NCBI RefSeq assembly: GCF_040954645.1
Contig: NC_092804.1
Location: 144,035,108 to 144,099,107, forward strand
Reading direction: 5' to 3'
DNA: 64,000 nt
Source: Diabrotica undecimpunctata
Lineage: Eukaryota; Arthropoda; Insecta; Coleoptera; Chrysomelidae
In this document: positions 54,690 to 64,000 of the stretch, one piece after another
Numbering within the stretch: position 1 is the stretch's first letter
How the letters are laid out: each line of letters opens with the position of its first letter
Translations under genes and position numbers: made by a program
The notes under the pieces: generated by a model
The model's input: the letters and a program-made list of their open reading frames with translations, nothing else
Told to the model about the DNA's origin: nothing
The model's database searches: none

Positions 54690-55506
54690 TTTTTAAAATA
54701 GATGTGCAAGAACAGCGAAATTATTTAATCAACTTCTTCAAGATAAGCTACTTCATCACCCATACGTAATAAAACTAGTTAAAAAATTTCATGAAACAGG
54801 ACCATGTTATTTACGTCATGTTTTTTGGAATCTACTAAAGTTCCTACTAAAAGAATAGCTCAAGAATTTGGTTTTTCGCTCACTACTGTCCGCAGAGTAC
54901 TGAAGCAAAAATTTTATCCCGACAAAATACACTTGGTATAAGAAATAAATGAAGGTGATCCAAACAGCGGCTTCAGTTTTGTGAGATTATGACTGAGAAA
55001 ATAAATAGTAATCCAAACTTTCTATTTAATATTTGTTTTTCGGATGAATGTCCTTTTTTTTTCTAAATGGACTGTAAATCGACACAATTGCCGTTATTAG
55101 GCTGATGAAAATTCTAGAGTTTTCCACGAAACATATAGGTACCCAACAGCCATTGCTAACAGGTATTCAGAAGGTGATTTGTTTTTCCAACAAGACGGCG
55201 TAGTTCCGCATTATAGAATAAACGTAAGGCGATACCTTGATGAACGGTTTCCTAGGCAATGGATTGACTGAAGAAGTTTTATTGAACGGCCAGCAAGATC
55301 CCCGATTTAGCTCCCGAATTATTTAAACAGCAAGATTTATAATACCATTCCTGCTTCATTGGAACAACTAAGACGAATTGTGAATGAATGTACTATAGTA
55401 ACCCCTGTATATGTAGTATAGTAATGCTTCAAAATGTAATTCATAATTTTGAACAGCGACTTTATAATTGTATGGACGTTAATGGATTTCATTTGGAACT
55501 GTTTTA
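54690..55506 (+). pseudogene. mariner/Tc1-type transposase remnant
   Basis: Across several frames: RIAQEFGFSLTTVRRVLKQK (helix-turn-helix), R-L-Q-F-C-E-I-M-T-E-K-I, FRMNVLFF in place of F-S-D-E-x-x-F, NRHNCRY-ADENSRVFHETY, then FFQQDGVVPHYRINVRRYLD, ERFPRQWID, PARSP and the C-terminal NFEQRLYNCMDVNGFHLELF. The F-Q-Q-D-G-A-P-P-H-Y block with the second catalytic Asp and the downstream W-P-A-R-S-P-D-L block are typical of an insect mariner-like family. Stops and shifts show it is inactive; the middle ~60 residues are deleted. Confidence 0.85.
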
Positions 55507-55950
55507 AATTATGAATTTAGTAATTTAAAATGTAGTTAATCTTATTTACGTTACATTTAATAAAGATGTCTATTATTGCTCGTAAAAATTTCGTATTAAT
55601 GTAGTTTTTTACATGACAGAAAAAATTTGAAATCGACACTAACAAAGCATAGGCGTTACGATTAGTTTTTATAAGGTGTAACACTTTCAATAAACTGATG
55701 CATTTTCACAAAAATAGAGCTAATATGGAAAAACAATCATGAATACTTGAATTTTCCAGCAAAATAAGTGTCTAATGAAGTGTCAGATGATATATTTCCT
55801 ATTTTAAATTAAAATTTTGTTGCACTAGAATGGAGGGGGTTGACCAATAATCGATATCTATATCGTTGAAAAATGTCCCTTTTGGAATAAAAATCGACCT
55901 GTTTTAGCATTTTCACAAAATCATAGTATAGCACAACATCTGTAGGTATA
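55507..55950. other. Unassigned DNA between mariner and Tc1 copies
   Basis: Probably the mariner 3' UTR followed by unassigned sequence; no terminal repeats confirmed. Confidence 0.4.
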
Positions 55951-56419
55951 TGCACTACTGCCCAAAATTAACGCACCACCTTAAATGTACCATAAGTTTG
56001 AAGCTATTTTTCTTTTAAACGAATGATTGGATTTTGATGATTTTTTTTTCATATTGTAGGTCTATTTCTAGTAAATCAATGTATTTTTTTTTAAATATCA
56101 ACGTTTTACCTGTATACATGGTGTAAAAATAAAGTTGTGTTTTTCATCGTATTTTGATTTCATCTTATTAATATTTTGAGATAGATTCATCCTTTCTCAA
56201 GATTTTCATAAAAAATTATCTCGATATGAGATTATTATTATTACTATTATTAAAGATTATACAGAACTTTAAATGTAACAAGTTTTTATTAACATTTAAA
56301 GTAAAGAAAATATTACTAACATAAACTTTATTGACAATTAATACAAATAAATCATAAGAAAAGCAAACCTAAATAATCTTTAACAATTCTCCTTTCCCAA
56401 AAACACTTAATAACGAGTA

Positions 56420-57270
56420 TTTCCACGTCTACATCTAATTACTTCTTCACAGGTGGTGGTTGTCAGCTCCTGAGTTAGCGATCAATAATATATCACAAAT
56501 TCTCTATGGGATTGAGATCAGGGTTGCAGGGTGGCCAGTTCCTAATTTGTATTCCAACCTGGCCCAAATATTCACGTTCCTATGTAAGGAGCAAATGGAA
56601 CTACATGGTTAGACAAAATGTCTGTAATATACCTTTCACTTGTTACGGAACCTCTTCGTAAACAACAAGGTCCGTTCGCGCTGTATGAGATATTCCTCCC
56701 CAAACCATTACAGATCCTCCATTGAATAAAGTAATAGGTAGTATATTGCACTGTGCCTAGCGTTCTCTTGGCCGTCGAATAACTCTCACACGTCTATCTG
56801 AGTTATATAAGCAATACCTCGATTCATCAGTAAACAACACGTGCTCCCAGTCATCAACATTCCAGTCAAGGTGCTCTCTGGCAAATTGTAATCTACTTCT
56901 ACGATGATTTACATATCCTTATATGCAGATCTTGTTCAGCGAGACGCCTTTGTATAGTGTTTCTACTAATTTGAATATTATGAACATTTGCCACTTGTAT
57001 TTGTAAATGTCTCATTGTGAGAAAACGTTCTCTTATAGCACGGAGCCTGATAAACTGATCTTGTCGTGGTGTTGTGAATCTTCCTCTTCCTTTTCCACGA
57101 CGCCGTATCCTATGGTCGTTTGTTACTCGAAAACGTTGAATGATTCGTCATAGTGTAGTATGAGATACTCTTAACATTAAGCCTATTTCACGATAACTTA
57201 ACCCTACATCAGCTAAAGTAATTGCCTGAACTCATTCATCTCGGCTCAGATTTCTTGAAATACGGTCCAT
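56420..57270 (-). pseudogene. Tc1-like transposase remnant
   Basis: Starts at an ATG with MDRISRNLSRDECVQAITLA, DVGLSYREIGLMLRVSHTM, a helix-turn-helix of the paired-like DNA-binding domain. Through many stops it shows later WEHVLFTDESRYCLYNSDRR-like text, and near the C-terminus NWPPCNPDLNPIENL, the motif W-P-x-x-S-P-D-L-N-P-I-E-x-x-W that carries the last catalytic residue. Inactive. Confidence 0.83.
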
Positions 57271-57419
57271 GTTAACTAAGTAATATACACAAAATAGCAA
57301 AACAATCTTTGAAATGTAAACAATATTTACAGTTTAAAACTGTCCTGTCAAATTGTTTGATTTTTCATAGCCAACTAACTACTTCCATTAATGAGTATTA
57401 CAATTCTATAAAATTACGT

Positions 57420-58108
57420 TATGCATTGAACATACTTTTCTTTTTTGATACTAAAAATATCGATGATTTTTTTACGAAAATATTAAAAAAATGAAGCTTT
57501 TTCGAAATATTAATATGATGTAGCGTTTGCTTTAATAAATTCCACAGGGTGTTGCAAAATAAGATGAAAAATCAAATTTATTTTTACACCCCGTATATGG
57601 GTGAAACGTTGACAATTCCCAGAAAACATTAATGCAGTAATTACTTAGAAATAGGTCTAAAATGCAAAAAAAAATGATCGAAATCCAATTAAGGATTCAA
57701 AAGAAAAATAGCTTATTAAAAGTTATGGTAGAGTTGATGTGGTGCGTTAATTTTGGAGAGTAGAAAATCTAATGCTTTGAACATACTTTCCTTTTTTAAT
57801 AATAGAGATATTGTGATGTTTTTTACGAATATGTGGAAAAATAAAGAAGTGATCTCGAAATAATAATAACATGTAGCGTTTGTTTTTAATGCATTCCACA
57901 GGTGTTGCAATATTAGATGAAAAAACATAACTTTATTTTAACACCCCGTAGGTATATAGGTAAAACGTTGACATTTCTTAAAAAACATTAATATAGTAAT
58001 TAATTAGAAATATACCTATACTGTGAAATCCAATTAAGGGTTGAGAACAAATATAGTTTCAAAATCATGGTCCATTTTAGGCGGTGCGTTAACTTTGGAG
58101 AGTAGTAT
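57420..58108. repeat. Tandem duplication of the Tc1 right end (~347 bp)
   Basis: gcattgaacatacttttc / gctttgaacatactttcc, atgtagcgtttg, attccacagg, gtgttgcaa, acaccccgta, gtgaaacgttgacaatt / gtaaaacgttgacattt and the closing end repeat in order with a ~347-base offset. The units differ at many positions, so the duplication is old. Confidence 0.85.
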
Positions 58109-58775
58109 ATACATTTATAACTTTTTTCTTGCTTTTTATTCAAAACTAAAGCTATCTTTGCACTACTTTTATTTTTATATTGGCTTGATGTGTAATATTT
58201 ACATTTTTGGCTACCCTGTATAAAGACATCAAATAAAAAGCACATCGTGAGTCCTTTAACCCATCCTTAATCCTTCAGTCGAACGAGAGAGGAGAGAGCA
58301 GGAGGAGAAAAATATCACAGTCTAGTACATCGACATCATCGGACCAAAAAAGGGGTTGAAGCAACGCGACTGGGGTAGCGTGATGTCAAAGTAGGGCGCA
58401 GTCGCGTATAGCAGAAGTTAAACACGGGGTGGCGAGGTCTGATCCCGCCCCACATAGATGATACACCACCCTGATAAACGTGTAATCGCTCATTTCTTGA
58501 TATCGTACCTTTTGATCAACATCGCAGCTACCAATCATAATAATTCTATTTCCAAACTTATTTTCTCATTATCACGGAGCATGTAATTGTTCTTTAAAAA
58601 GTTATTTATATAATTTTTATTGCAATGAATACATATTTCGTATAACAAAAATTCAATACTTAAACAAAATAATCCGTAGTAATACGTATTATAATCTAGA
58701 AAAATTAGTCTACGCCAAATAACTAGTTAAAAATTGAGTGTCAACTATAGTTATAGTGATCCGTCGGAAGTCAAC
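58109..58775. other. Non-coding stretch upstream of candidate exon, with GC-richer block
   Basis: 58260-58480 is richer in G and C than its surroundings and includes agcagaagttaaacacgg, faintly like an internal part of 5S rRNA. No reliable RNA gene is supported. It could contain promoter or 5' UTR of the exon at 58776. Confidence 0.35.
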
Positions 58776-58869
58776 ATGGACTGTTCAGTTTCACAACCCC
58801 AGCCTCTTCCGATTTTAAATTCTTTGCATCAGCCTTGCTCACCGGAGCAGCATCCTTGTCATCCAAATG
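58776..58869 (+). CDS. Candidate host-gene first coding exon
   Basis: An ATG in the context tcaacatgg opens MDCSVSQPQPLPILNSLHQP, then CSPEQHPCHPN, and reaches a textbook splice donor aatg|gtaagt at 58870. The 94-base exon has a Gln/Pro/Ser/Cys-rich composition and GC content above its surroundings, with no resemblance to any transposase or retrotransposon protein I know. It ends in phase 1. The next exon is not recognised in the window; the following ~5 kb on the plus strand contains repeats. No domain can be assigned and it could be a chance frame. Confidence 0.4.
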
Positions 58870-59590
58870 GTAAGTACCTTAACTATTTTTAACATGAATT
58901 AAGTTATAGTACTCAATATATTAAAAATTATTTTAGTATTTTCAAAATAAAAAATTTATCCTTCTAAATATATCGGTGAATTAACAAAAATATATAGATA
59001 ATATTCTAATAATTTTATTATTAATGTATAAATCTGTATAAATGTTGTTAATGTTAATAAGAAGTTTTAATCATATTTGCTACCAAACTTTATTGCTATA
59101 TCACAACATAAGACAAAACACTGTTTTCATTTCCACAGAATATAGTCGACTTGACATGATTCGATGAATTCCTCAGATGTTTCTGAACTGAATAGAAACT
59201 GGACAACAAAACAAAAAATATAATTGGTCTTAGCGAATCATATGAGGTCGACTACATTCTGAGAAAATTACCAAAACTGTTTGTTTAAGATATGTTATAT
59301 TATTTAAATTATAGTAAAATATATTTATTTTAGTTTAATTGTATTTGTATGTATAATTAACTATCTAAGCCATATATAAGCAGAACCTGAATAATATTAC
59401 TAAAATTCGATGAATGCTGCCAACAAAAACAATTAAAACAGAATTGCTCAAATTGACAATGTGCTATTGTTATATGAAATTGACTAGAATAATAAAAAAT
59501 AATAAAAGCTTTCCTGAAAGTGAGTAAAACTATGTCGGATGAAAAATACTTAATCAAATATAGTGATTAGTGATAGTGAAAGTGATTAGA
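58870..59590. other. AT-rich, intron-like sequence
   Basis: If the exon upstream is real this is intron. No domain or repeat ends recognised. Confidence 0.35.
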
Positions 59591-59790
59591 GACCAGACCA
59601 GTGGCGGATACACGAGGGGAATGGGGAAATCACCCCAAGAAGGTCCAAAATTAAAGAAAACCTAATATTTATGTATTTTTTGTAGTTTGGGTTTATCTTT
59701 TTTGGTTGGTGTTTTATTGGAAGTTTTCTCCCCAAGAAGTTGAAAGTTCCCTTCCCAAAGCAAATGTCTAGATACGCCACTGGATCAGAC
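59591..59790. mobile_element. 184-bp hAT MITE
   Basis: Body 59599-59782 starts cagtggcggatacacg and ends cgccactg, with further inverse similarity (ctagatacgcc). Flanks gaccagac and gatcagac form an 8-bp duplication with one difference. Confidence 0.88.
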
Positions 59791-60250
59791 AAAATGTTAC
59801 TAAGACTTAAAAAGACATGAGAAATAGATTCCGACGTCAAACTTATAACTAATAAGTTTCTGAGAACTAAGGAGAAAATGTATCTTTCTCTTAAAATTCA
59901 TTTCCATAATTTTACTTTTTGAGTTTTTCTCCCAGTTTTTTTCTCGTGATCATTGGTTATCTATTTTCGTCAAAATTTTGAAATTTGAATCTGAGGTCTT
60001 CCTTATATTGTGATTTTATTAGATGCGACAAATCTAAGATTATTTCTTTTCTTCATTAATTTTCTTATTTATTTATTTATCTGTTATTTCGTTATCTTCG
60101 ACGACTTAAAATATTTATAGCAATTTTTTTTATTTACTTGCATTGATTTTTCACCATTGTTTAATTATCATGACTTTATATGATGTTGCCTTGATTTTTT
60201 ATTAACTGGTAAAAATTAATTTTCTTTTTGAGTGATTCTTAAATATTTTG
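59791..60250. other. Unassigned AT-rich DNA
   Basis: No feature recognised. Confidence 0.4.
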
Positions 60251-61257
60251 TCATCTTCTTCTTTTGGTGCACTCCGTTACTGAAGGTTTGCGATCACTAC
60301 ATCAAAATCTCTATTTTACACCATGCATAGTAATTGTTGAACGTTAATACCCGTCCAAGTTTTGATATTGTGAAGCCATAACATGGCTCTTCTGCCTACC
60401 CCTCTTCGTTCCTCTATCTTCCCTTCAACTATTAATCGTATCAGGTTATATTTGTCATTTCTCTATGAGATTTTTTTTTTCTTAATCGTTGTTATAAGTT
60501 TTAACTCGCTATTTATGGTGTTTGAGACTGTTGTATTTGTAATGTGTTGTGCCCATGATATTCTGATCATTCATCGATAAAACCATATTTCAAAGGTTTG
60601 TAGCCACCTCATGGTATTTAATTTTAATGTCCAGGCTACAACTCTATAAAGAAGTACTGACCAAACGTAACATGTATTAATTCTAATTCAGATGTCTCAG
60701 CTTAGTTTTCGGTTATAGATAACTTGTTTTCATTTATTGTATGTACATGTTCCTAGCCTGTTCTATTTGTATTTTTATTCCTATATTTGGATCCCACTTA
60801 TCAATTTAGTACTACTCCTTAGTATCTGAATTTGCAAACTTGTTCTAAATGAGTGTTTTTAGGTCAATGCGACAATTTTCATCGGTTTTGCTAATCGCCA
60901 TTACTTTACTTTACGGATTTTTTGTCAGTCTCATTATTTTGCTTGCATTATTAGCTCTGTCTAGTATATTTTGCAAGTCTTCCATTTTTCTGATATCAGA
61001 ACAGTATCGTCTGCATACTTGATATTGTTAGTATATTTACCGTTTATTTTTATATCAATTTGGCGCCGTCTAGTGCTTGTTTGAATATGCATTCAGAGTA
61101 CAAGTTAATGAGCAATGGAGACATGACACAGCCTTGGACACCTCTTTGTATACGGATACTTTTAGTAGGGTGGTTGATATATTTTAAGGTTGCTTCTTGG
61201 TTTCAATATAGGTTTTAAATTATGTGGAGATCTTTTCCGTCTAGCTCCATAAGTTAT
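60251..61257 (-). pseudogene. RTE LINE reverse transcriptase fragment with YADD
   Basis: Minus strand, through stops: LMELDGKDLHII, NLYWNQEATLKYINHPTKSI, RIQRGV-QGCVMSPLLINLY, SECIFKQALDG, INGKYTNNIKYADDTVLISE with the intact catalytic YADD, then the thumb I-Q-I-E-Q-A-R-N-M-Y-I and a degraded C-terminal part ending in a GAAGAAG tail near 60251. The protein order is the same as in the copy at 35085-36019 but it starts further upstream. It abuts a pogo transposase at about 61257; no clear target duplication was seen. Confidence 0.87.
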
Positions 61258-62345
61258 TAGTGCTAGCTTGTGATGGTATTAATACACCATTTTCGCATTC
61301 GATATCAAGATTAGCCACATCGAAAGGCGGTGTAACGTGAAAAGAGATTAGATCATCTTCATTGTCAGGCTGTTTTGAAGGAGGTATTACTTCAGATGGT
61401 ATTGGAAGCTGAAGTCCATTATTTTCTTCTTCTACACGGACTCCATTTGAAGTATTATCTACTATCGCGCTTACTGGATTGTCCCAAGGTACGTCGGTAA
61501 CATCGAAGGGGGCAAAATCCATGTCATGAAACTGATCAGGGTTAAACGGATATATTCCCGATGCTTTAAAAGATTTTTCGGCCTTCTGAATATTTGCTAC
61601 AGAACCATAAGCAGTACTAAATAATCCAGCAAACTTGAAATTGTGTAATTACTTTATCTGGATTACTTACCATCCACTTGTCACATTCCCTACTGTAGGT
61701 TTTTTTTAAAGGACCAAAAAAACCAATATCCAGTGGCTGTAGTTTATGGCTTGAATGAGGCGGTCGAGATAAAAGATCAATGTGATTCTCTCGGCAATAT
61801 TTTATAGCTTGCAGGTCACGATAAGAGCTGTGATTGTCAAGAATTAAAAGAACTTTGTTTTCAGCACTGGGTTTGGCAAACTTATTAAAATGGATTGACC
61901 ACTTACAAAAAAGATCCGTGTTGATATATCCAGATTCAGAAATTGATTTCAGAGTTTCACATGGTGCATTTAAAAACAGCTACCTTCATTCTTTTTCTGG
62001 GAAATATGAGTGCTGGAGTAATGTAGTTACCTGTGGAGTTCATGCAACATACAGCCGTTACAAGTTGTCCACGATCTGCACTAGCTACCTTCCCTACAAG
62101 TTTTTTTCCCTTGCTCGCTAATGTCTTGGGTAACTTATTAGGCACGGTTGATAAACCCGATTCATCCATGTTATATATTGAACTTGGAGAGTATCGTAAA
62201 ATCTTGTTACTTCATTTTTATTAAAACCCATAATTCGGGCCATCGTACATTTTTCTGGCTGTGATTATTAGATTCAGCAAATTTATACGCTGCTATTTGC
62301 AATTTTTTTTTTGTAATTCCATAAAACATCTGATCTAATGCAGTA
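61258..62345 (-). pseudogene. pogo/Tigger-type DDE transposase
   Basis: Minus strand from about 62345: TALDQMFYGITKKKLQIAAY, KFAESNN, then M-G-F-N-K-N-E-V-T-R-F-Y and, after shifts, SPSSIYNMDESGLSTVPNKL with the first catalytic Asp (N-x-D-E-S-G), GKVASADRGQLVTAVCCMNS, TGNYITPALIFPRKRMKVAV, then ESGYINTDLF-like text, LLILDNHSS with the second Asp block, RPPHSSHKLQPLD and FFGPLKKTYSRECDKWM, and a C-terminal FDVTDVPWDN tail. Most of the jerky-type DDE domain is present but with several frameshifts; the CENP-B helix-turn-helix N-terminus is incomplete. The C-terminus is cut by the RTE copy. Confidence 0.87.
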
Positions 62346-62389
62346 TCTGTACACATGCGTGCTCTTATACACACTTACCCTACAGGATG

Positions 62390-62602
62390 GTAAAATGATA
62401 TGTATGGTCCATATTGTTATACAACATGGAGACATGGACGTTATAAATATCCTCCATTAACGAGTCGGAGGCATTTGATAAGCGGACCTTGCGAAGAATG
62501 TTCCGCATACCATGGACAGATAGGGTGAGAAACGAGAAAGTCTTACGAAAGGCAAATACTGAGAGAGAATTATTCAACTTGATCAAGGTACGAAAATAAT
62601 AT
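62390..62602 (+). pseudogene. RTE LINE RT fragment, plus strand
   Basis: Reads VWSILLYNMETWTL, a stop, SSINESEAFDKRTLRRMFRI, PWTDRVRNEKVLRKANTERE, LFNLIKVRK, the C-terminal RT block also seen at 93-650 (FRRMLKIPWADRVRNEEVLR). It is the only RTE copy in plus orientation here. Confidence 0.85.
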
Positions 62603-62714
62603 ATATTTAATAATATATATTATTATATAATACACTTGTTGTCATAGTCATAAAATTCACTTGTTCGCCATGTCTTTTTCAATAAGTTAAATGATAAAAG
62701 GAAATTTTCTACTA

Positions 62715-63055
62715 TAACTCTTCTATACATCTACCTCTTTTTTATTTATTTCGATTCTGTTTTCGATTCCAATAACTTTCTAAGAATTTTGGTTTTTTCT
62801 ATGGTAACTTTTAACCCTATTATTCTTTCATATTACAAGCTCATTGATTTTTTTCTACACATTCCTATTTTTTCCAGTTAATACGTATATGTCGTCAGAA
62901 AACTCAAGATCTTCCAGATGGTTGGACATACTCTATCTGGTTCTCTTTCTATTGTCTATTACAGCAATCATGATCCAGTGCGTTATTATTAAAAATATTG
63001 GTGAAAACATCACGCATCTCTTTTTTACTCGCGATATCTTTTGTGTCATTGCTCA
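62715..63055 (-). pseudogene. LINE RT fragment of a different family (DLEFSDDI)
   Basis: Minus strand RCVMFSPIFLIITHWIMIAV, then LEDLEFSDDIYVL, where insect endonuclease-reverse transcriptases have D-L-D-F-A-D-D-I, followed by I-G-L-K-V-T-I-E-K-T-K-I. Distinct from the RTE copies above, which have YADD with a different context. One more frameshift precedes the thumb. Confidence 0.75.
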
Positions 63056-63056
63056 A

Positions 63057-63083
63057 TAATAAAATAAAAATAAAAATAAAAAC
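63057..63083 (+). repeat. (AAAAT)n simple repeat
   Basis: aataataaaataaaaataaaa; on the minus strand it is a T-rich tail next to an AATAAA-type signal (gcaataaatg). Confidence 0.85.
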
Positions 63084-63290
63084 ATTTATTGCCCTAATAA
63101 TATTTACATTTCACACTTAATATATTACAATTTACCTTAGCCTACTTTCTTCTTGACGTCCCGCTGTTGCCCCGCCTAATGTTGGTTTTCTTCCTCCCGG
63201 AACTTGAATTTTTCTGCCATGGACTCCTTGGCTTCTTCTTCTGTAAGTACTTGTTTTTGGCATCGAAACCTACTTCTCTGATTGGTTGAA
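63084..63290 (-). pseudogene. Possible 3' end of a retrotransposon
   Basis: The minus strand has a short frame VLTEEEAKESMAEKFKFREE, ENQH and a stop, then a 3' UTR with gcaataaatg and the simple repeat tail. The layout looks like the end of a LINE or processed transcript. No domain is recognised. Confidence 0.4.
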
Positions 63291-64000
63291 TAATATTTTA
63301 AAAGTTTAATAAATTACTTTTAATATTTATTTATTATTTATATTTCAAACAAATTATATTATATTAAAACAATTCAATAAATTATGTTTGCTAGTATCGC
63401 CACCTGCTAACGTATCAACAAAATACAGACGCGTCAAAGTGAGATTAAATATTACGTTAATAATAAAATATAAATTTGATATTTAATTATTCATTTGATA
63501 GTAAATTTAATGATTATATAAAATAAATAAGCTGTTTAAAAATAAAATTTGATCCTAGTAACTACTCGTGACGCTCGCCTCAGCATTTTACAATAGATAA
63601 AAAGTAATACAACGCCAGTATAGAAACTTATACAAGCAGTAGAGAAAGGAAATTCTAAACATGATGACGGCCAACGTCTGAATACTGACACGGCACCTAA
63701 AGAAGAAGATAGAAGCTTTTCTCCAATAAGACATTTAGCAGCCATAACAAAGCATTTTGTGATGTTACATTATCATGTTTGAGTTGTTTTAATAACAAAC
63801 TATTAATTATGCTTATCCATAGGTATTCAGTGCTTTACTACATAAATATCACAATTTAAAGTTATTAACAAGTGTACCTTTGCTTTGTAAAAATAATGTA
63901 TCTTTATTTTTTTCAACACAAATAGCGCTAACTTAAAGAGCAAAAAAGTTAAGCGCAAATTTATGCCACATATGTGGCATATGTGGCGCCCTCTATCAGC
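63291..64000. other. Unassigned AT-rich DNA
   Basis: No supported gene. A perfect 16-bp palindrome tgccacatatgtggca lies at 63964-63979, followed by a partial repeat of it, close to the window end. Confidence 0.45.

Larger units (their letters stand above)
55955..58108. mobile_element. Tc1-type transposon with long TIRs and duplicated right end
   Basis: The left end ctactgcccaaaattaacgc is mirrored by gcgttaattttggagagtag (to 57763) and again by gcgttaactttggagagtag (to 58108). Inverted similarity runs inward for roughly 200 bases (acaccccgtat, gtgttgcaa, aacattaat text). The right end is therefore present twice in tandem. Only the outer copy abuts tata, the usual TA context. Confidence 0.85.

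Noticed and set aside
58370..58440. 5S rRNA-like string agcagaagttaaaca
   Set aside because: Only a short internal resemblance; the remaining 5S sequence and promoter boxes do not match.
63536..63745. 69-residue minus-strand frame MAAKCLIGEKLLSSSL
   Set aside because: No domain, no splice context, and surrounded by AT-rich repeats.

Overview
This window is AT-rich animal DNA made almost entirely of transposable elements. The mix of Jockey and RTE non-LTR retrotransposons, Ty3/gypsy, Helitron, several hAT lineages, PIF/Harbinger, piggyBac, pogo/Tigger, Tc1/mariner, a P-like THAP exon, a tRNA-derived SINE and many foldback MITEs points to an insect with a large repeat-rich genome, possibly a beetle. 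The species cannot be fixed from sequence alone. There is no rRNA gene, no intact tRNA gene, no CRISPR array and no operon. Only one short exon (58776-58869) looks like a host-gene candidate, and one cysteine-rich fragment (about 47380-47960) belongs to an uncharacterised insect protein family.

Layout. 1-5.5 kb: remnants of RTE, Ty3/gypsy integrase with a piece of its LTR, and two Jockey pieces. 6.65-9.56 kb: a structurally complete hAT transposon with perfect terminal repeats, an 8-bp target duplication, a two-exon uninterrupted transposase and a MITE in its intron; it is the best candidate for a recently active element. 9.9-13.6 kb: Helitron helicase remnant, then a long foldback element carrying a non-autonomous hAT that itself carries an RTE tail, then a ~250-bp tandem array. 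14.3-21 kb: LINE remnant, internally deleted P-like element, palindromes, and a 3.37-kb TIR element containing a hAT with inverted ends. 22.4-29.1 kb: a Harbinger element whose nuclease intron holds an antisense accessory frame, split by a 5.2-kb ZMYM-type hAT, which in turn holds a 1.2-kb unit with a hammerhead-ribozyme motif. 29.4-30.4 kb: a CA microsatellite and a 451-bp tandem duplication carrying a foldback MITE.

31.6-36.5 kb: a piggyBac element bounded by TTAA and filled by two RTE insertions (both with target duplications) and one hAT. 36.5-39.8 kb: a Tc1-like transposase split by a LINE with a 12-bp target duplication. 42-46 kb: second piggyBac remnant, RTE endonuclease fragment, and a 2-kb long-TIR element with nested hairpins. 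47.4-51.3 kb: cysteine-rich gene fragment, an 0.8-kb MITE, a SINE inside a foldback, another MITE. 51.4-51.7 kb: a GC-rich patch unlike its surroundings. 52.2-63.3 kb: Jockey, Tigger, mariner and Tc1 remnants, the candidate exon, a short hAT MITE, RTE and pogo remnants.

The genes do not form a pathway. The unifying theme is insertion into insertion. Many junctions are readable to the base because target duplications survive, so relative insertion order can be reconstructed. Apart from the 6.65-kb hAT, almost every transposase or reverse transcriptase frame is broken by stops, frameshifts or truncation.
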